NCBI RefSeq assembly: GCF_016009175.1 | Contig: NZ_JADUCM010000018.1 | Coordinates: 1-64,000 of the forward strand | Source: Pseudomonas alkylphenolica | GTDB taxonomy: Bacteria > Pseudomonadota > Gammaproteobacteria > Pseudomonadales > Pseudomonadaceae | DNA length: 64,000 bases | Direction of reading: 5' to 3' | Shown here: in pieces, positions 11,935 to 20,520 of the stretch | Numbering within the stretch: position 1 is the stretch's first letter | How the letters are laid out: every line of letters begins with the position of its first letter | Notes under the pieces: generated by a model | What the model saw: only the letters and a program-made list of their open reading frames with translations | What the model was told of the DNA's origin: nothing | The model's database searches: none | Position numbers and translations under genes: made by a program

Positions 11935-13287
11935 TTACAGTCGACCCAAATCGTTGATCAGGGCTAGCAACATCACCCCGACTACCAAACTGATACCGAT
12001 CTGGATCCCCCAACCTTGCACCCGATCCGACAGCGGACGACCACGCGCCCATTCGATCAGGTAGAACAGCAAATGCCCCCCATCCAGCACTGGTATGGGC
12101 AGCAAGTTAAGAACCCCCAGGCTAATGCTCAGGTAAGCGAGGAAATTAAGGAAATCCCCAACGCCCGACTGGGCTGAAGCGCCCGCCACTTTAGCAATGG
12201 TTATCGGTCCACTCAAGTTTTTTACCGAGAGCTCGCCGAACAGCATTTTCTTCAACGATTCGAGGGTCAGGACGCTCATGTTCCAGGTCCGGGAAAGCCC
12301 CTCGCCTACAGCCTCCAGCGGGCCATAACTGACCTCTCGAAGCATGGCTTCTGGCCACTTGACTGGCTTTACGCCAGCCCCCAGGTAACCACTGGCCGAT
12401 TTCCCCTCACCCCGGGTCGCCAGAGTGACAGGTACATCCAGTGTCGCGCCATCGCGCTCTACCTGCAGCACGACCTTGCCGCCAGCACGCGCCCGGACGC
12501 TGTCGACCACCTGCTGCCAGTCATTGAGCGCCTGGCCATCAAGGGCCAGCAAACGGTCGCCGGTCTTCAGCCCAGCAGCCTGAGCCGGGCCTTTCGGGTC
12601 CAGCTCGGCCAATACCGGAGCAAGCGCCGGGCGCCACAGGCGAATCCCCAGCGAACGGATCGGATCCGGCTCGTCCGCACCTTTGAGCCAGCTATCCAGC
12701 TTCAGTACGTGGGGGCTATCAACCGTCGCACCCTCTTCACGCACATTGATATGCAACTGGCCGCTTTCACCCAGGCGGCGGATCAATTGCAAATTGACCG
12801 CGGCCCAACCGCTGGTCGGCTTGCCATCGATTGAAACAATTTCTTGCCCGGCTTTGAGCCCGGCCACTTCAGCAATACTGCCGGTCTCAACCCCACCAAT
12901 CACCGGGCGCTCTTGCTGAGTGCCGAGCATCGCCAGGATCCAGAAGAAGAAAATCGCCAGAAGGAAGTTGGCGACGGGACCTGCCGCGACAATGGCGATA
13001 CGCTGGCGCACCGACTTGCGGTTGAAGGATTGATCGAGCTGATCGGCCGGCACCTCGCCTTCACGCTCATCGAGCATCTTGACGTAGCCACCCAACGGAA
13101 TCGCTGCCACCACGAACTCGGTGCCATGCCGGTCGTGCCAACGAATCAACGGCGTACCGAAACCGACCGAAAAACGCAAAACCTTGACGCCACAACGCCG
13201 GGCCACCCAGAAGTGACCAAATTCGTGAAAGGTGACCAGCACACCCAACGCCACCAGGGTGCCGATAATCATGTAGAGCGCACTCAT
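11935..13287 (-). CDS. rseP: Site-2 protease RseP
   Basis: RseP is the inner-membrane zinc metalloprotease that makes the second cut in the anti-sigma factor (MucA in Pseudomonas), releasing sigma AlgU under envelope stress. The 450-residue protein has HEFGH at residues 21-25 in the first transmembrane helix, two central PDZ domains (about 115-310) and the second active-site motif NLLPIPVLDGG near residue 395. Its link to AlgU matters here because two AlgU-like promoters occur elsewhere in the window. The gap to dxr upstream is 42 bases. Confidence 0.97.
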   Translation of the reverse strand: MSALYMIIGTLVALGVLVTFHEFGHFWVARRCGVKVLRFSVGFGTPLIRWHDRHGTEFVVAAIPLGGYVKMLDEREGEVPADQLDQSFNRKSVRQRIAIVAAGPVANFLLAIFFFWILAMLGTQQERPVIGGVETGSIAEVAGLKAGQEIVSIDGKPTSGWAAVNLQLIRRLGESGQLHINVREEGATVDSPHVLKLDSWLKGADEPDPIRSLGIRLWRPALAPVLAELDPKGPAQAAGLKTGDRLLALDGQALNDWQQVVDSVRARAGGKVVLQVERDGATLDVPVTLATRGEGKSASGYLGAGVKPVKWPEAMLREVSYGPLEAVGEGLSRTWNMSVLTLESLKKMLFGELSVKNLSGPITIAKVAGASAQSGVGDFLNFLAYLSISLGVLNLLPIPVLDGGHLLFYLIEWARGRPLSDRVQGWGIQIGISLVVGVMLLALINDLGRL

Positions 13288-13329
13288 GTCTTTCTCCGAA
13301 TGACGTTCAGCCCAACCAGGCGCACAACC

Positions 13330-14520
13330 TCAGCGCCCGCGATGATTCAACCACTGCCCGGCCAGCTGGCGGGCGCGCTGATCGGCAGCAAACACGGCAT
13401 CGAGTGTCTGCACCGCCACGACCGGCTCCTGATCGAGTACTTGTTCGATCATACTCGCGATCTCTGGAAAGCGAATGCGTCGTTGGAGAAACGCCTCGAC
13501 GGCCACTTCGTTGGCCGCATTGAGCATCGCCGGCGCACTGTTGCCTGCCTCTGCCGCCTGGCACGCCAAGCGCAGGCAGGGGAATCGCTGCTCATCGGGC
13601 GCCTGAAAGTCCAGGCGGGCGACGGCAAACAGGTCCAATGGCGCGACACCGGAGTCAATCCGCTGCGGCCAGGCAAGGGCATTGGCAATCGGTGTGCGCA
13701 TGTCCGGGTTGCCCAATTGGGCCAACACCGAACCGTCAACATAATCGACCAGCGAGTGAATCACGCTCTGCGGGTGCACGACCACTTCAACCTGAGCTGG
13801 GCGCGCATCGAACAGCCAGCAGGCCTCGATCAACTCGAGCCCCTTGTTCATCATGCTGGCCGAATCAACTGAAATCTTGCGCCCCATGGACCAGTTCGGG
13901 TGCGCACAAGCCTGCTCCGGCGTCACCCCGGCCAGTTCGGCCAGCGGTGTTTCCCGGAAGGGCCCGCCAGAGGCCGTCAGCAGAATGCGTCGCACGCCCA
14001 CCTGGGACAAGCCGCGGGCATAATCGCTCGGCAAACACTGGAAAATGGCGTTGTGTTCGCTGTCGATCGGCAACAATACGGCACCGCTGCGCTGTACGGC
14101 CTGCATGAACAGCGCACCGGACATCACCAGTGCTTCCTTGTTGGCCAGCAACACCTTCTTGCCCGCTTCAACTGCCGCCAAGGTTGGACGCAGGCCAGCT
14201 GCCCCCACAATCGCCGCCATCACCGCGTCGACCTCCGGAGCAGCTGCCACCTGGCACAAACCGGCCTCGCCTTCGAGCACTTCGGTGCGCGATCCGGCAG
14301 TGCTCAAGCCTGCACGCAACTGCTGCGCGGCTTCAGCCGACGGTACGACGGCAAATGCCGGCGCATGGCGAAGACACAGCGCCAACAGCTCGTCGAGCCT
14401 CGAGTAACCGCTCAGGGCGAAGACCTGGTAGCGGTCAGGATGCCGAGCGATCACATCCAGCGTGCTCAGGCCGATGGAGCCGGTGGCACCCAGTACGGTA
14501 ATCCGCTGCACGCTGCTCAC
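13330..14520 (-). CDS. dxr: 1-deoxy-D-xylulose 5-phosphate reductoisomerase
   Basis: Dxr makes 2-C-methyl-D-erythritol 4-phosphate, the committed step of the MEP isoprenoid pathway that feeds UppS. The 396-residue protein has the NADPH motif VLGATGSIG near the N terminus, the metal-binding segment PIDSEHNAIFQ and the flexible-loop motif PNWSMGRKISVDSA. The start is a GTG at 14520 that overlaps the cdsA TGA stop by four bases (GTGA), coupling the two genes. Eight further upstream codons in frame are discounted because they lie inside cdsA and would lengthen the family N terminus. Confidence 0.95.
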   Translation of the reverse strand: MSSVQRITVLGATGSIGLSTLDVIARHPDRYQVFALSGYSRLDELLALCLRHAPAFAVVPSAEAAQQLRAGLSTAGSRTEVLEGEAGLCQVAAAPEVDAVMAAIVGAAGLRPTLAAVEAGKKVLLANKEALVMSGALFMQAVQRSGAVLLPIDSEHNAIFQCLPSDYARGLSQVGVRRILLTASGGPFRETPLAELAGVTPEQACAHPNWSMGRKISVDSASMMNKGLELIEACWLFDARPAQVEVVVHPQSVIHSLVDYVDGSVLAQLGNPDMRTPIANALAWPQRIDSGVAPLDLFAVARLDFQAPDEQRFPCLRLACQAAEAGNSAPAMLNAANEVAVEAFLQRRIRFPEIASMIEQVLDQEPVVAVQTLDAVFAADQRARQLAGQWLNHRGR

Positions 14521-15332
14521 ATCACGCCCCAGTTGGCAGCCCACAACAGCACGGCAAACAATGGAATGGCTGCTGTCAGACTGTCGATACGGTCGAGCAC
14601 ACCACCGTGTCCGGGCAACAGGTTGCTGCTGTCCTTGATACCGGAGCGTCGCTTGAACATGCTTTCGGTCAGGTCACCGACCACCGACACCAGCACCACG
14701 ACAGCCGCACCGAGCAGCCCCAGCAGCAACTGTGCAACGCCCCAGTCGCGATTGAGCCCCACCACCAGGGTGATGACAAGGCTCAATGCCAAACCACCGT
14801 AAACACCTTCCCAGCTCTTGCCTGGGCTCACCTGTGGCGCCAGCTTGTGCTTGCCGAAGGCACGGCCGGAGAAGTAGGCACCGATATCCGCACCCCACAC
14901 CAGCACCATGACGGCCATGATCAACCAGTTGCCCAGCGGCCAGTGCTTGAGCAGCACCAGGCCTTGCCAGGCAGGCAGCAGGATCAGCAAGCCAATCAGC
15001 AAGCGACAGGCGACACTGGACCACAGCTCACTGGTGCGCGGGTAGGTCAGCACCAGCCAGGTCGCTGTACCCCACCACAACACCGAGGCTCCCAGCACCC
15101 AGGGCGCCAGGTCCGGCATGAGATAAAGCAGCATCAGCAGCCCGGCCACCACGGCGGCGTAGGCGATGCGCACCGGTTGCGCAACAAGGCCGGCCAGACG
15201 CGCCCATTCCCAGGCACCCAGGGTGACGACCAGGCCGATGAACAGGGCGAAGTCGCCGCCCTCAAGGAGGAAAAAACCACCCAGAGCGATCGGCAACAGG
15301 ATCAGCGCAGTGATGATGCGTTGTTTAAGCAT
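14517..15332 (-). CDS. cdsA: Phosphatidate cytidylyltransferase
   Basis: CdsA is an inner-membrane enzyme making CDP-diacylglycerol from phosphatidate and CTP, the branch point of phospholipid synthesis. The 271-residue protein has about eight hydrophobic segments, beginning at MLKQRIITALILLPIALGG, and the CDP-diglyceride synthase signature near the C terminus (SMFKRRSGIKDSS, then HGGVLDRID). The start ATG overlaps the uppS TAA by one base (TAATG). The longer open frame upstream is shadow sequence inside uppS. Confidence 0.96.
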   Translation of the reverse strand: MLKQRIITALILLPIALGGFFLLEGGDFALFIGLVVTLGAWEWARLAGLVAQPVRIAYAAVVAGLLMLLYLMPDLAPWVLGASVLWWGTATWLVLTYPRTSELWSSVACRLLIGLLILLPAWQGLVLLKHWPLGNWLIMAVMVLVWGADIGAYFSGRAFGKHKLAPQVSPGKSWEGVYGGLALSLVITLVVGLNRDWGVAQLLLGLLGAAVVVLVSVVGDLTESMFKRRSGIKDSSNLLPGHGGVLDRIDSLTAAIPLFAVLLWAANWGVM

Positions 15333-16087
15333 TAAGCACGGGCTCCAGCTTCGACCTGCTCGCTGGTTTTCCCGAAGCGGCGCTGACGCGAAGCATAATC
15401 GGCCAGCGCTTTGCGCATGGCCTCGTGTTTGAAGTCCGGCCAGTACAGGTCGGAGAAGTACAGCTCGGCATAGGCCAGCTGCCACAGCAGGAAGTTGCTG
15501 ATGCGGTGCTCGCCACCGGTACGGATGCACAGGTCAGGCAGCGGCAGATCACCGGTTGCCAGGCACGTCTGCAGCAGCTCGGGAGTGATGTCGTCCGGGC
15601 GCAGATGGCCGGCCTGAACCTCGCGCGCCAGGCGCTGGGCGGCCTGGGCGATATCCCACTGGCCACCATAATTGGCGGCAATCTGCAGGATGAAACGATT
15701 GCTGCCAGCGGTCAGCGCTTCGGCCTCGCGCATGGCGGCCTGCAGCTCAGGGTGAAAGCGTGAGCGATCACCAATGATACGCAGACTGATGTTGTTATCG
15801 TTGAGGCGCTTGGCTTCCCGGCGCAAGGCCGAGAAGAAAAGCTCCATCAACGCTCCGACCTCATCGGCCGGTCGCTGCCAGTTTTCGCTGGAGAAGGCAA
15901 ACAGGGTCAGTACCTCGACCTTGGCCTCGGCACACACCTCGATGACCGCGCGCACTGCGTCAACGCCCGCCTTGTGCCCGGCAACTCCGGGCAACAGGCG
16001 CCGTTTCGCCCAGCGATTATTCCCATCCATGATGATCGCGACATGGCGCGGCACCGATGGGGACCCACCCTGTTTGGTCTTTTCCAT
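15332..16087 (-). CDS. uppS: Undecaprenyl diphosphate synthase (cis-prenyltransferase)
   Basis: UppS condenses eight isopentenyl diphosphates onto farnesyl diphosphate to give the C55 carrier for peptidoglycan and O-antigen. The 251-residue protein has the catalytic motif IIMDGNNRWAKRR with Asp21, and the C-terminal motif DLCIRTGGEHRISNF for diphosphate binding. It lies 17 bases after frr and one base overlaps cdsA, so it belongs to the same transcription unit. Confidence 0.97.
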   Translation of the reverse strand: MEKTKQGGSPSVPRHVAIIMDGNNRWAKRRLLPGVAGHKAGVDAVRAVIEVCAEAKVEVLTLFAFSSENWQRPADEVGALMELFFSALRREAKRLNDNNISLRIIGDRSRFHPELQAAMREAEALTAGSNRFILQIAANYGGQWDIAQAAQRLAREVQAGHLRPDDITPELLQTCLATGDLPLPDLCIRTGGEHRISNFLLWQLAYAELYFSDLYWPDFKHEAMRKALADYASRQRRFGKTSEQVEAGARA

Positions 16088-16104
16088 TAAAAAAGTCCCG
16101 ACCC

Positions 16105-16662
16105 TTAAACGGCCATCAGGTCCTTTTCTTTCTCTTCGGTGGCCTTGGTGATCTGGGCCTCGGTATCTTTCGTCAGCTTGTCGATATCAGCGATGGCACG
16201 ACGCTCTTCGTCTTCACTGATTTCCTTGTCTTTGACCAGCTTCTTCAGTTCACCCAGAGCATCGCGGCGAATGTTGCGCACAGCAACGCGAGCGTCTTCG
16301 GCGGCACTGCGTGCCTGCTTGGTGAAGCCCTTGCGGGTTTCTTCAGTCAGGGCTGGCATGGTGATCAGCAGCAACTCACCCAGGTTGGTCGGGTTGAGAT
16401 TCAAACCGGCGCTCTGGATGGCCTTGTCAACGGCTGCGAGCATGTTGCGCTCGAAAGCCACGACCTGCAGGGTGCGCGAATCTTTCACGGTGACGTTGGC
16501 AACACCGCTGATCGGGGTGTCGGCACCGTAGTAAGGCACCATCACGCTTGCCAGGATGCTCGGGTGTGCCTTGCCGGTACGAATCTGGCCGAACGCGTAA
16601 GCCAGAGACTCCAGGGATTTCTGCATCCGCGCTTGGGCGTCTTTCTTGATTTCGTTGATCAT
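16105..16662 (-). CDS. frr: Ribosome recycling factor
   Basis: Frr, with EF-G, splits the post-termination ribosome. The 185-residue protein has the usual length, starting MINEIKKDAQARMQKSLE, with conserved RTGKAHPSIL in the first helix, a central beta domain and the C-terminal helix KDTEAQITKATEEKEKDL. Its ATG overlaps the pyrH TGA by four bases (ATGA), a classic coupling arrangement in the rpsB-tsf-pyrH-frr order. Confidence 0.97.
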   Translation of the reverse strand: MINEIKKDAQARMQKSLESLAYAFGQIRTGKAHPSILASVMVPYYGADTPISGVANVTVKDSRTLQVVAFERNMLAAVDKAIQSAGLNLNPTNLGELLLITMPALTEETRKGFTKQARSAAEDARVAVRNIRRDALGELKKLVKDKEISEDEERRAIADIDKLTKDTEAQITKATEEKEKDLMAV

Positions 16663-17402
16663 TTTTGAACTTCCTCGATCAGAGTTCCTTCAGCGCCGCC
16701 ATGCACGATGTTCAGCAGGGCGCCGGGCTTGTTCATGTTGAAGACGCGCAGCGGCATCTTGTGGTCGCGGCACAGGCAGATTGCCGTCAGGTCCATTACG
16801 CCCAGCTTGCGATCCAGTACTTCATCGTAAGTCAGATGATCGAACTTCTCGGCATGCGGGTCTTTGAATGGATCTGCAGTGTATACACCATCGACCTTGG
16901 TTGCCTTCAATACCACGTCGGCATCGATTTCGATGGCGCGCAGGCAAGCGGCGGAGTCTGTGGTGAAGAACGGGTTGCCGGTGCCGGCAGCGAAGATTAC
17001 AACTTCTTTCGCATTGAGGTGACGCATCGCTTTGCGGCGGTCGTAGTGATCGGTCACACCGACCATGGAGATGGCGGACATGACGATGGCGGTGATGTTC
17101 GCACGCTCCAGCGCATCGCGCATGGCCAGGCCGTTCATTACCGTTGCCAGCATACCCATGTGGTCACCGGTAACGCGGTCCATGCCAGCTGCACTGAGCG
17201 CTGCGCCACGGAACAGGTTGCCACCACCGATCACCAGGCCTACCTGGACGCCGATACCGACCAGCTGGCCGACTTCCAGCGCCATGCGATCCAGGACCTT
17301 GGGGTCGATCCCGAACTCTTCCGAGCCCATCAGGGCCTCGCCGCTAAGTTTGAGTAGAATGCGTTTATAGCGAGCTTGATGACCACTGCCCTGCTGAGCC
17401 AT
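16659..17402 (-). CDS. pyrH: UMP kinase
   Basis: PyrH phosphorylates UMP to UDP and is the hexameric bacterial enzyme of the amino-acid kinase fold. The 247-residue protein has RILLKLSGEALMG at the N terminus, the phosphate loop GGGNLFRG, and the UMP-binding region around GNPFFTTDSAA. It is separated from tsf by 181 bases containing a hairpin, and overlaps frr downstream. Known PyrH enzymes are allosterically controlled by GTP and UTP; nothing in the sequence departs from that. Confidence 0.97.
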   Translation of the reverse strand: MAQQGSGHQARYKRILLKLSGEALMGSEEFGIDPKVLDRMALEVGQLVGIGVQVGLVIGGGNLFRGAALSAAGMDRVTGDHMGMLATVMNGLAMRDALERANITAIVMSAISMVGVTDHYDRRKAMRHLNAKEVVIFAAGTGNPFFTTDSAACLRAIEIDADVVLKATKVDGVYTADPFKDPHAEKFDHLTYDEVLDRKLGVMDLTAICLCRDHKMPLRVFNMNKPGALLNIVHGGAEGTLIEEVQK

Positions 17403-17527
17403 TGCGAATCTCTCCTGCGGCGTTTGTAAAAATCTGGCGGGCTGTTTTCAGCCTGCGCGTAACTCTAAGCGTGGCGCAGCGACTGCGCCAGCGAAAGGCG
17501 GTCTCGTAAACCGTCCTCGCTTTGACA

Positions 17528-17559
17528 AAGAGGCTGCGCGCGTGAGCGGGCAGCCTCTT
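17528..17559 (-). terminator. Hairpin after tsf
   Basis: Ten-base arms (AAGAGGCTGC and GCAGCCTCTT) surround a 12-base loop in the tsf-pyrH gap. On the minus strand only TTTGTC follows, so termination is probably partial, letting some transcripts continue into pyrH-frr. Confidence 0.5.
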
Positions 17560-17583
17560 CGGGGCGACAGATGTAAATCCGTC

Positions 17584-18447
17584 TTATTGCTTGGCAGCAG
17601 CCAGCTGTGCGGCAACTTCTTCAGCGAAGTTGTCGACTGGCTTCTCGATGCCTTCACCGACTTTGAAGTAGGTGAAGGAAACGATTTCAGCGCCAGCCTT
17701 CTTGGCCAGTTCGCCAACTTTGATTTCCGGGTTCATGACGAAAGCTTGCTCGACCAGCGAAGCTTCAGCCAGGAACTTCTTGATACGACCGTCGATCATG
17801 TTGGTGACGATGTTCTCAGGCTTACCCTTCATCTTCTCTTCGTTCAGCTGCATGAATACAGCCTTCTCGCGCTCGATTGCTTCAGCGGAGACTTCCGATG
17901 GGTTCAGGAACTCAGGGTTGCTTGCAGCTACGTGCATGGCGATTTCTTTGGCCAGCTGGACGTCGCCGCCCTTCAGGACAACAGCAACACCGATCTTGTT
18001 ACCGTGCAGGTAGGTGCCGACAACGTCACCTTCAACACGTACCAGACGACGGATGTTGACGTTTTCGCCAACTTTGGCAACCAGCGCTTCACGAGCAGCT
18101 TCACGCGAAGCGATCAGCGGAGCGGCATCGGTCAGCTTCTCGGCGAAAGCCTGTTCAACGCTTTCAGCGACGAAGTTTTTGAAGTCGTCTTGCAGAGCCA
18201 GGAAGTCGGTCTGCGAGTTCACTTCCAGCAGGACGGCGGACTTGTCGTCGGCCTTGATGGCGATGGCGCCTTCAGCAGCAACGTTGCCAGCTTTCTTGGC
18301 GGCCTTGATGGCACCCGAAGCACGCATGTCGTCGATTGCTTTTTCGATGTCGCCGCCAGCCTTGGTCAAGGCTTTCTTGCAGTCCATCATGCCTTCGCCG
18401 GTACGCTCGCGCAGTTCTTTGACCAGCGCTGCAGTAATCTCTGCCAT
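17584..18447 (-). CDS. tsf: Elongation factor Ts
   Basis: EF-Ts is the guanine-nucleotide exchange factor for EF-Tu. The 287-residue protein has the N-terminal UBA-like domain with LVKELRERTGEGMMDCKKAL, then core subdomains with EVNSQTDFLA, whose TDF tripeptide contacts EF-Tu, and a C-terminal module. It follows rpsB after 181 bases containing a palindromic terminator, so EF-Ts output is probably set by readthrough of that site. Confidence 0.97.
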   Translation of the reverse strand: MAEITAALVKELRERTGEGMMDCKKALTKAGGDIEKAIDDMRASGAIKAAKKAGNVAAEGAIAIKADDKSAVLLEVNSQTDFLALQDDFKNFVAESVEQAFAEKLTDAAPLIASREAAREALVAKVGENVNIRRLVRVEGDVVGTYLHGNKIGVAVVLKGGDVQLAKEIAMHVAASNPEFLNPSEVSAEAIEREKAVFMQLNEEKMKGKPENIVTNMIDGRIKKFLAEASLVEQAFVMNPEIKVGELAKKAGAEIVSFTYFKVGEGIEKPVDNFAEEVAAQLAAAKQ

Positions 18448-18574
18448 TTCAAATTCCTCTTGGATAGGTTTTCAACCATTCCACCCGATACTTGACGGGC
18501 GTTCAAATCTGTAAATCCAGTGCCAGCACACATGCAGTTTGCAACGGCGATGCTGACAGGAGGATTTCAAGGTG

Positions 18575-18603
18575 GCAAAAAGGGGGCCTAGCCCCCTTTT
18601 TGC
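18575..18603 (-). terminator. Palindromic terminator/attenuator between rpsB and tsf
   Basis: Perfect 13-base arms (GCAAAAAGGGGGC and GCCCCCTTTTTGC) enclose a three-base loop. The A and T runs lie inside the stem, so it works as an intrinsic terminator in either direction. Because tsf is cotranscribed with rpsB in relatives, it should act as a partial terminator that lowers tsf relative to rpsB. Confidence 0.75.
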
Positions 18604-18628
18604 GTGCCGAGTAGACGCCAGGCGTCAA

Positions 18629-19363
18629 TTACTCAGCAGCTGGTGCGGCTTCTTCAGCGTAAACTTCAGTGCCGCCGGCAACGTTGTTGCGGCCACGGAT
18701 AACGGCGTCAGCCATCGAACCCATGTACAGCTGGATGGCGCGAATGGCGTCATCGTTGCCTGGGATGATGTAGTCAACGCCTTCCGGGCTGCTGTTGGTA
18801 TCGACAACGCCGATGACCGGGATGCCCAGCTTGTTGGCTTCGGTGATAGCAATGCGCTCGTGGTCAACGTCGATCACGAACAGGGCATCAGGCAGGCCGC
18901 CCATGTCCTTGATACCGCCCAGGCTGCGATCCAGTTTTTCCAGATCACGGGAGCGCATCAGGGCTTCTTTCTTGGTCAGCTTGGCGAAGGTGCCATCTTC
19001 GGCCTGGGTTTCCAGGTCGCGCAGACGCTTGATCGAAGCACGGATGGTTTTGTAGTTGGTCAGCATGCCGCCCAACCAGCGATGATCGACGTACGGCGAA
19101 CCGCAACGTGCTGCTTCTTCAGCAACGATCTTGCCAGCGGAACGCTTGGTGCCGACGAACAGAATCTTGTTTTTGCCCTGGGCCAGACGCTCGACGAAAG
19201 TCAGTGCGTCATTGAACATTGGCAGGGTTTTTTCAAGGTTGATGATGTGAATCTTGTTGCGCGCGCCGAAAATGTACTTACCCATTTTCGGGTTCCAGTA
19301 ACGGGTTTGGTGACCGAAGTGCACACCGGCCTTCAGCATATCGCGCATGTTGACTTGGGACAT
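18629..19363 (-). CDS. rpsB: 30S ribosomal protein S2
   Basis: S2 is a late-assembling small-subunit protein needed to bind S1. The 244-residue product starts MSQVNMRDMLKAGVHFGHQT and contains the conserved WNPKMGKYIFGARNKIHIINL, GTKRSAGKIVAEEA and GIPVIGVVDTNSSPEGVDY segments. The frame is open for 28 codons upstream, but the ATG at 19363 has an AAGGAAC ribosome site and the family start; the upstream codons are leader RNA. S2 commonly represses its own operon through this leader, which here carries a conserved-looking hairpin. Confidence 0.97.
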   Translation of the reverse strand: MSQVNMRDMLKAGVHFGHQTRYWNPKMGKYIFGARNKIHIINLEKTLPMFNDALTFVERLAQGKNKILFVGTKRSAGKIVAEEAARCGSPYVDHRWLGGMLTNYKTIRASIKRLRDLETQAEDGTFAKLTKKEALMRSRDLEKLDRSLGGIKDMGGLPDALFVIDVDHERIAITEANKLGIPVIGVVDTNSSPEGVDYIIPGNDDAIRAIQLYMGSMADAVIRGRNNVAGGTEVYAEEAAPAAE

Positions 19364-19382
19364 GATAGTTCCTTGATAAGTC

Positions 19383-19416
19383 GGGTTGGGCCTCCACGTA
19401 TCCCAATGACCAACCC
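19383..19416 (-). promoter_or_regulatory. Candidate rpsB leader hairpin (S2 autoregulation)
   Basis: Seven-base arms GGGTTGG and CCAACCC with a 20-base loop lie about 20 bases upstream of the rpsB start, in the untranslated leader. rpsB mRNA in gammaproteobacteria has a structured leader through which S2 acts. Assignment here rests on position and pairing only. Confidence 0.45.
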
Positions 19417-19504
19417 AGGATCCGTAGATCGAAGGCACCCAGGTCATCGTGTCGACACGTGTGTGGGTTTAAGCTTTCGGGGCTATCCCCGCAAAGCGGC
19501 GCAT

Positions 19505-19533
19505 TTTATATCACAGAAGCAGGCCAAACGGAA
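19505..19533 (-). promoter_or_regulatory. Probable sigma-70 promoter of rpsB
   Basis: On the minus strand a TATAAA -10 (19505-19510) is 17 bases from a weak TTCCGT -35 (19528-19533). It is followed by ATGCGCCGC, a GC-rich discriminator typical of stringently controlled ribosomal-protein promoters. The predicted transcript has a leader of about 135 bases. Confidence 0.5.
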
Positions 19534-19562
19534 CCCGAATTAACAATGTCTGCCAGCTGCTT

Positions 19563-19591
19563 TTGCACCCGTGCGCTAATCGCGCCAGAAT
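19563..19591 (+). promoter_or_regulatory. Possible sigma-70 promoter of map
   Basis: TTGCAC (19563-19568) and CAGAAT (19586-19591) are spaced by 17 bases in the divergent rpsB-map region, giving a leader of about 105 bases before map. A later TAGAAT near 19649 is an alternative -10. The rest of this 340-base region shows only the rpsB promoter and leader. Confidence 0.35.
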
Positions 19592-19703
19592 GCCCCTATA
19601 TAAAGGCTGTATCACAGTCGTGGCCGCCGAAGCGGGCACTGCTCTGGTAGAATTCGGCCTTTCCCAGAATATTCGCGCTTCGATGCGCCGTAGAGAGCCT
19701 GCA

Positions 19704-20486
19704 ATGACCGTTACCATCAAAACCGCCGAAGACATCGAAAAGATGCGCGTCGCCGGCCGCCTGGCCGCCGAAGTCCTGGAGATGATCGAAGAGCACGTCA
19801 AGCCCGGTGTCACCACCGAAGAACTCGACCGCCTGTGCCACGACTACATCGTCAACGTCCAGAAGGCAATTCCGGCCCCGCTCAACTACAAGGGCTTCCC
19901 CAAGTCGATCTGCACGTCGGTCAACCACGTGGTGTGCCACGGCATCCCGGGCGACAAGCCGCTCAAGGATGGCGACACCCTGAACATCGACGTCACGGTC
20001 ATCAAGGATGGCTACCACGGCGACACCAGCCGCATGTTCCACGTCGGCAACGTGCCGGTCTGGGCCGAGCGCCTGTCCCAGGTCACCCAGGAATGCATGT
20101 ACAAGGCCATCGAACTGGTCAAGCCCGGCTGCCGCCTGGGCGATATCGGTGAAGTGATCCAGAAGCACGCCGAAAAGAACGGTTTTTCGGTGGTCCGCGA
20201 GTTCTGCGGTCACGGCATCGGCAAGGTGTTTCATGAAGAGCCACAGATTCTGCACTACGGCCGTGCTGGCACCGGCATGGAGCTCAAGGAAGGCATGACC
20301 TTCACCATCGAGCCGATGATCAACCAGGGCCGTGCCGATACCAAGGTACTGGGCGACGGCTGGACCGCCATCACCAAGGACCGCAAGCTCTCGGCGCAGT
20401 GGGAACACACGCTGGTGGTCACCGCCACGGGTTACGAGATTTTCACCCTGCGCAAAGACGACACCATTCCCCGCACGTCGGCCTGA
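19704..20486 (+). CDS. map: Methionine aminopeptidase, type I
   Basis: Map removes the N-terminal methionine from nascent proteins. The 260-residue pita-bread enzyme starts MTVTIKTAEDIEKMRVAG. Its metal ligands are recognisable: two aspartates in NIDVTVIKDGYHGDTS, the histidine of CGHGIGKVFHEEP, the glutamate of FTIEPM and that of WEHTLVV. The frame is open 47 codons further upstream, but those codons lie in the promoter region. It is transcribed divergently from rpsB and followed 34 bases later by glnD. Confidence 0.97.
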   Translation: MTVTIKTAEDIEKMRVAGRLAAEVLEMIEEHVKPGVTTEELDRLCHDYIVNVQKAIPAPLNYKGFPKSICTSVNHVVCHGIPGDKPLKDGDTLNIDVTVIKDGYHGDTSRMFHVGNVPVWAERLSQVTQECMYKAIELVKPGCRLGDIGEVIQKHAEKNGFSVVREFCGHGIGKVFHEEPQILHYGRAGTGMELKEGMTFTIEPMINQGRADTKVLGDGWTAITKDRKLSAQWEHTLVVTATGYEIFTLRKDDTIPRTSA

Positions 20487-20520
20487 TTCAAACAGGAAAG
20501 CCAAACAGGAAAGTCACTCG

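Noticed and set aside
11865..11935. Possible AlgU promoter before bamA (GAACCT-N17-GTCGTT on the minus strand)
   Set aside because: The -10 does not match TCxxA and the -35 has a mismatch in GAACTT; too weak to list, despite known envelope-stress control of bamA in E. coli.
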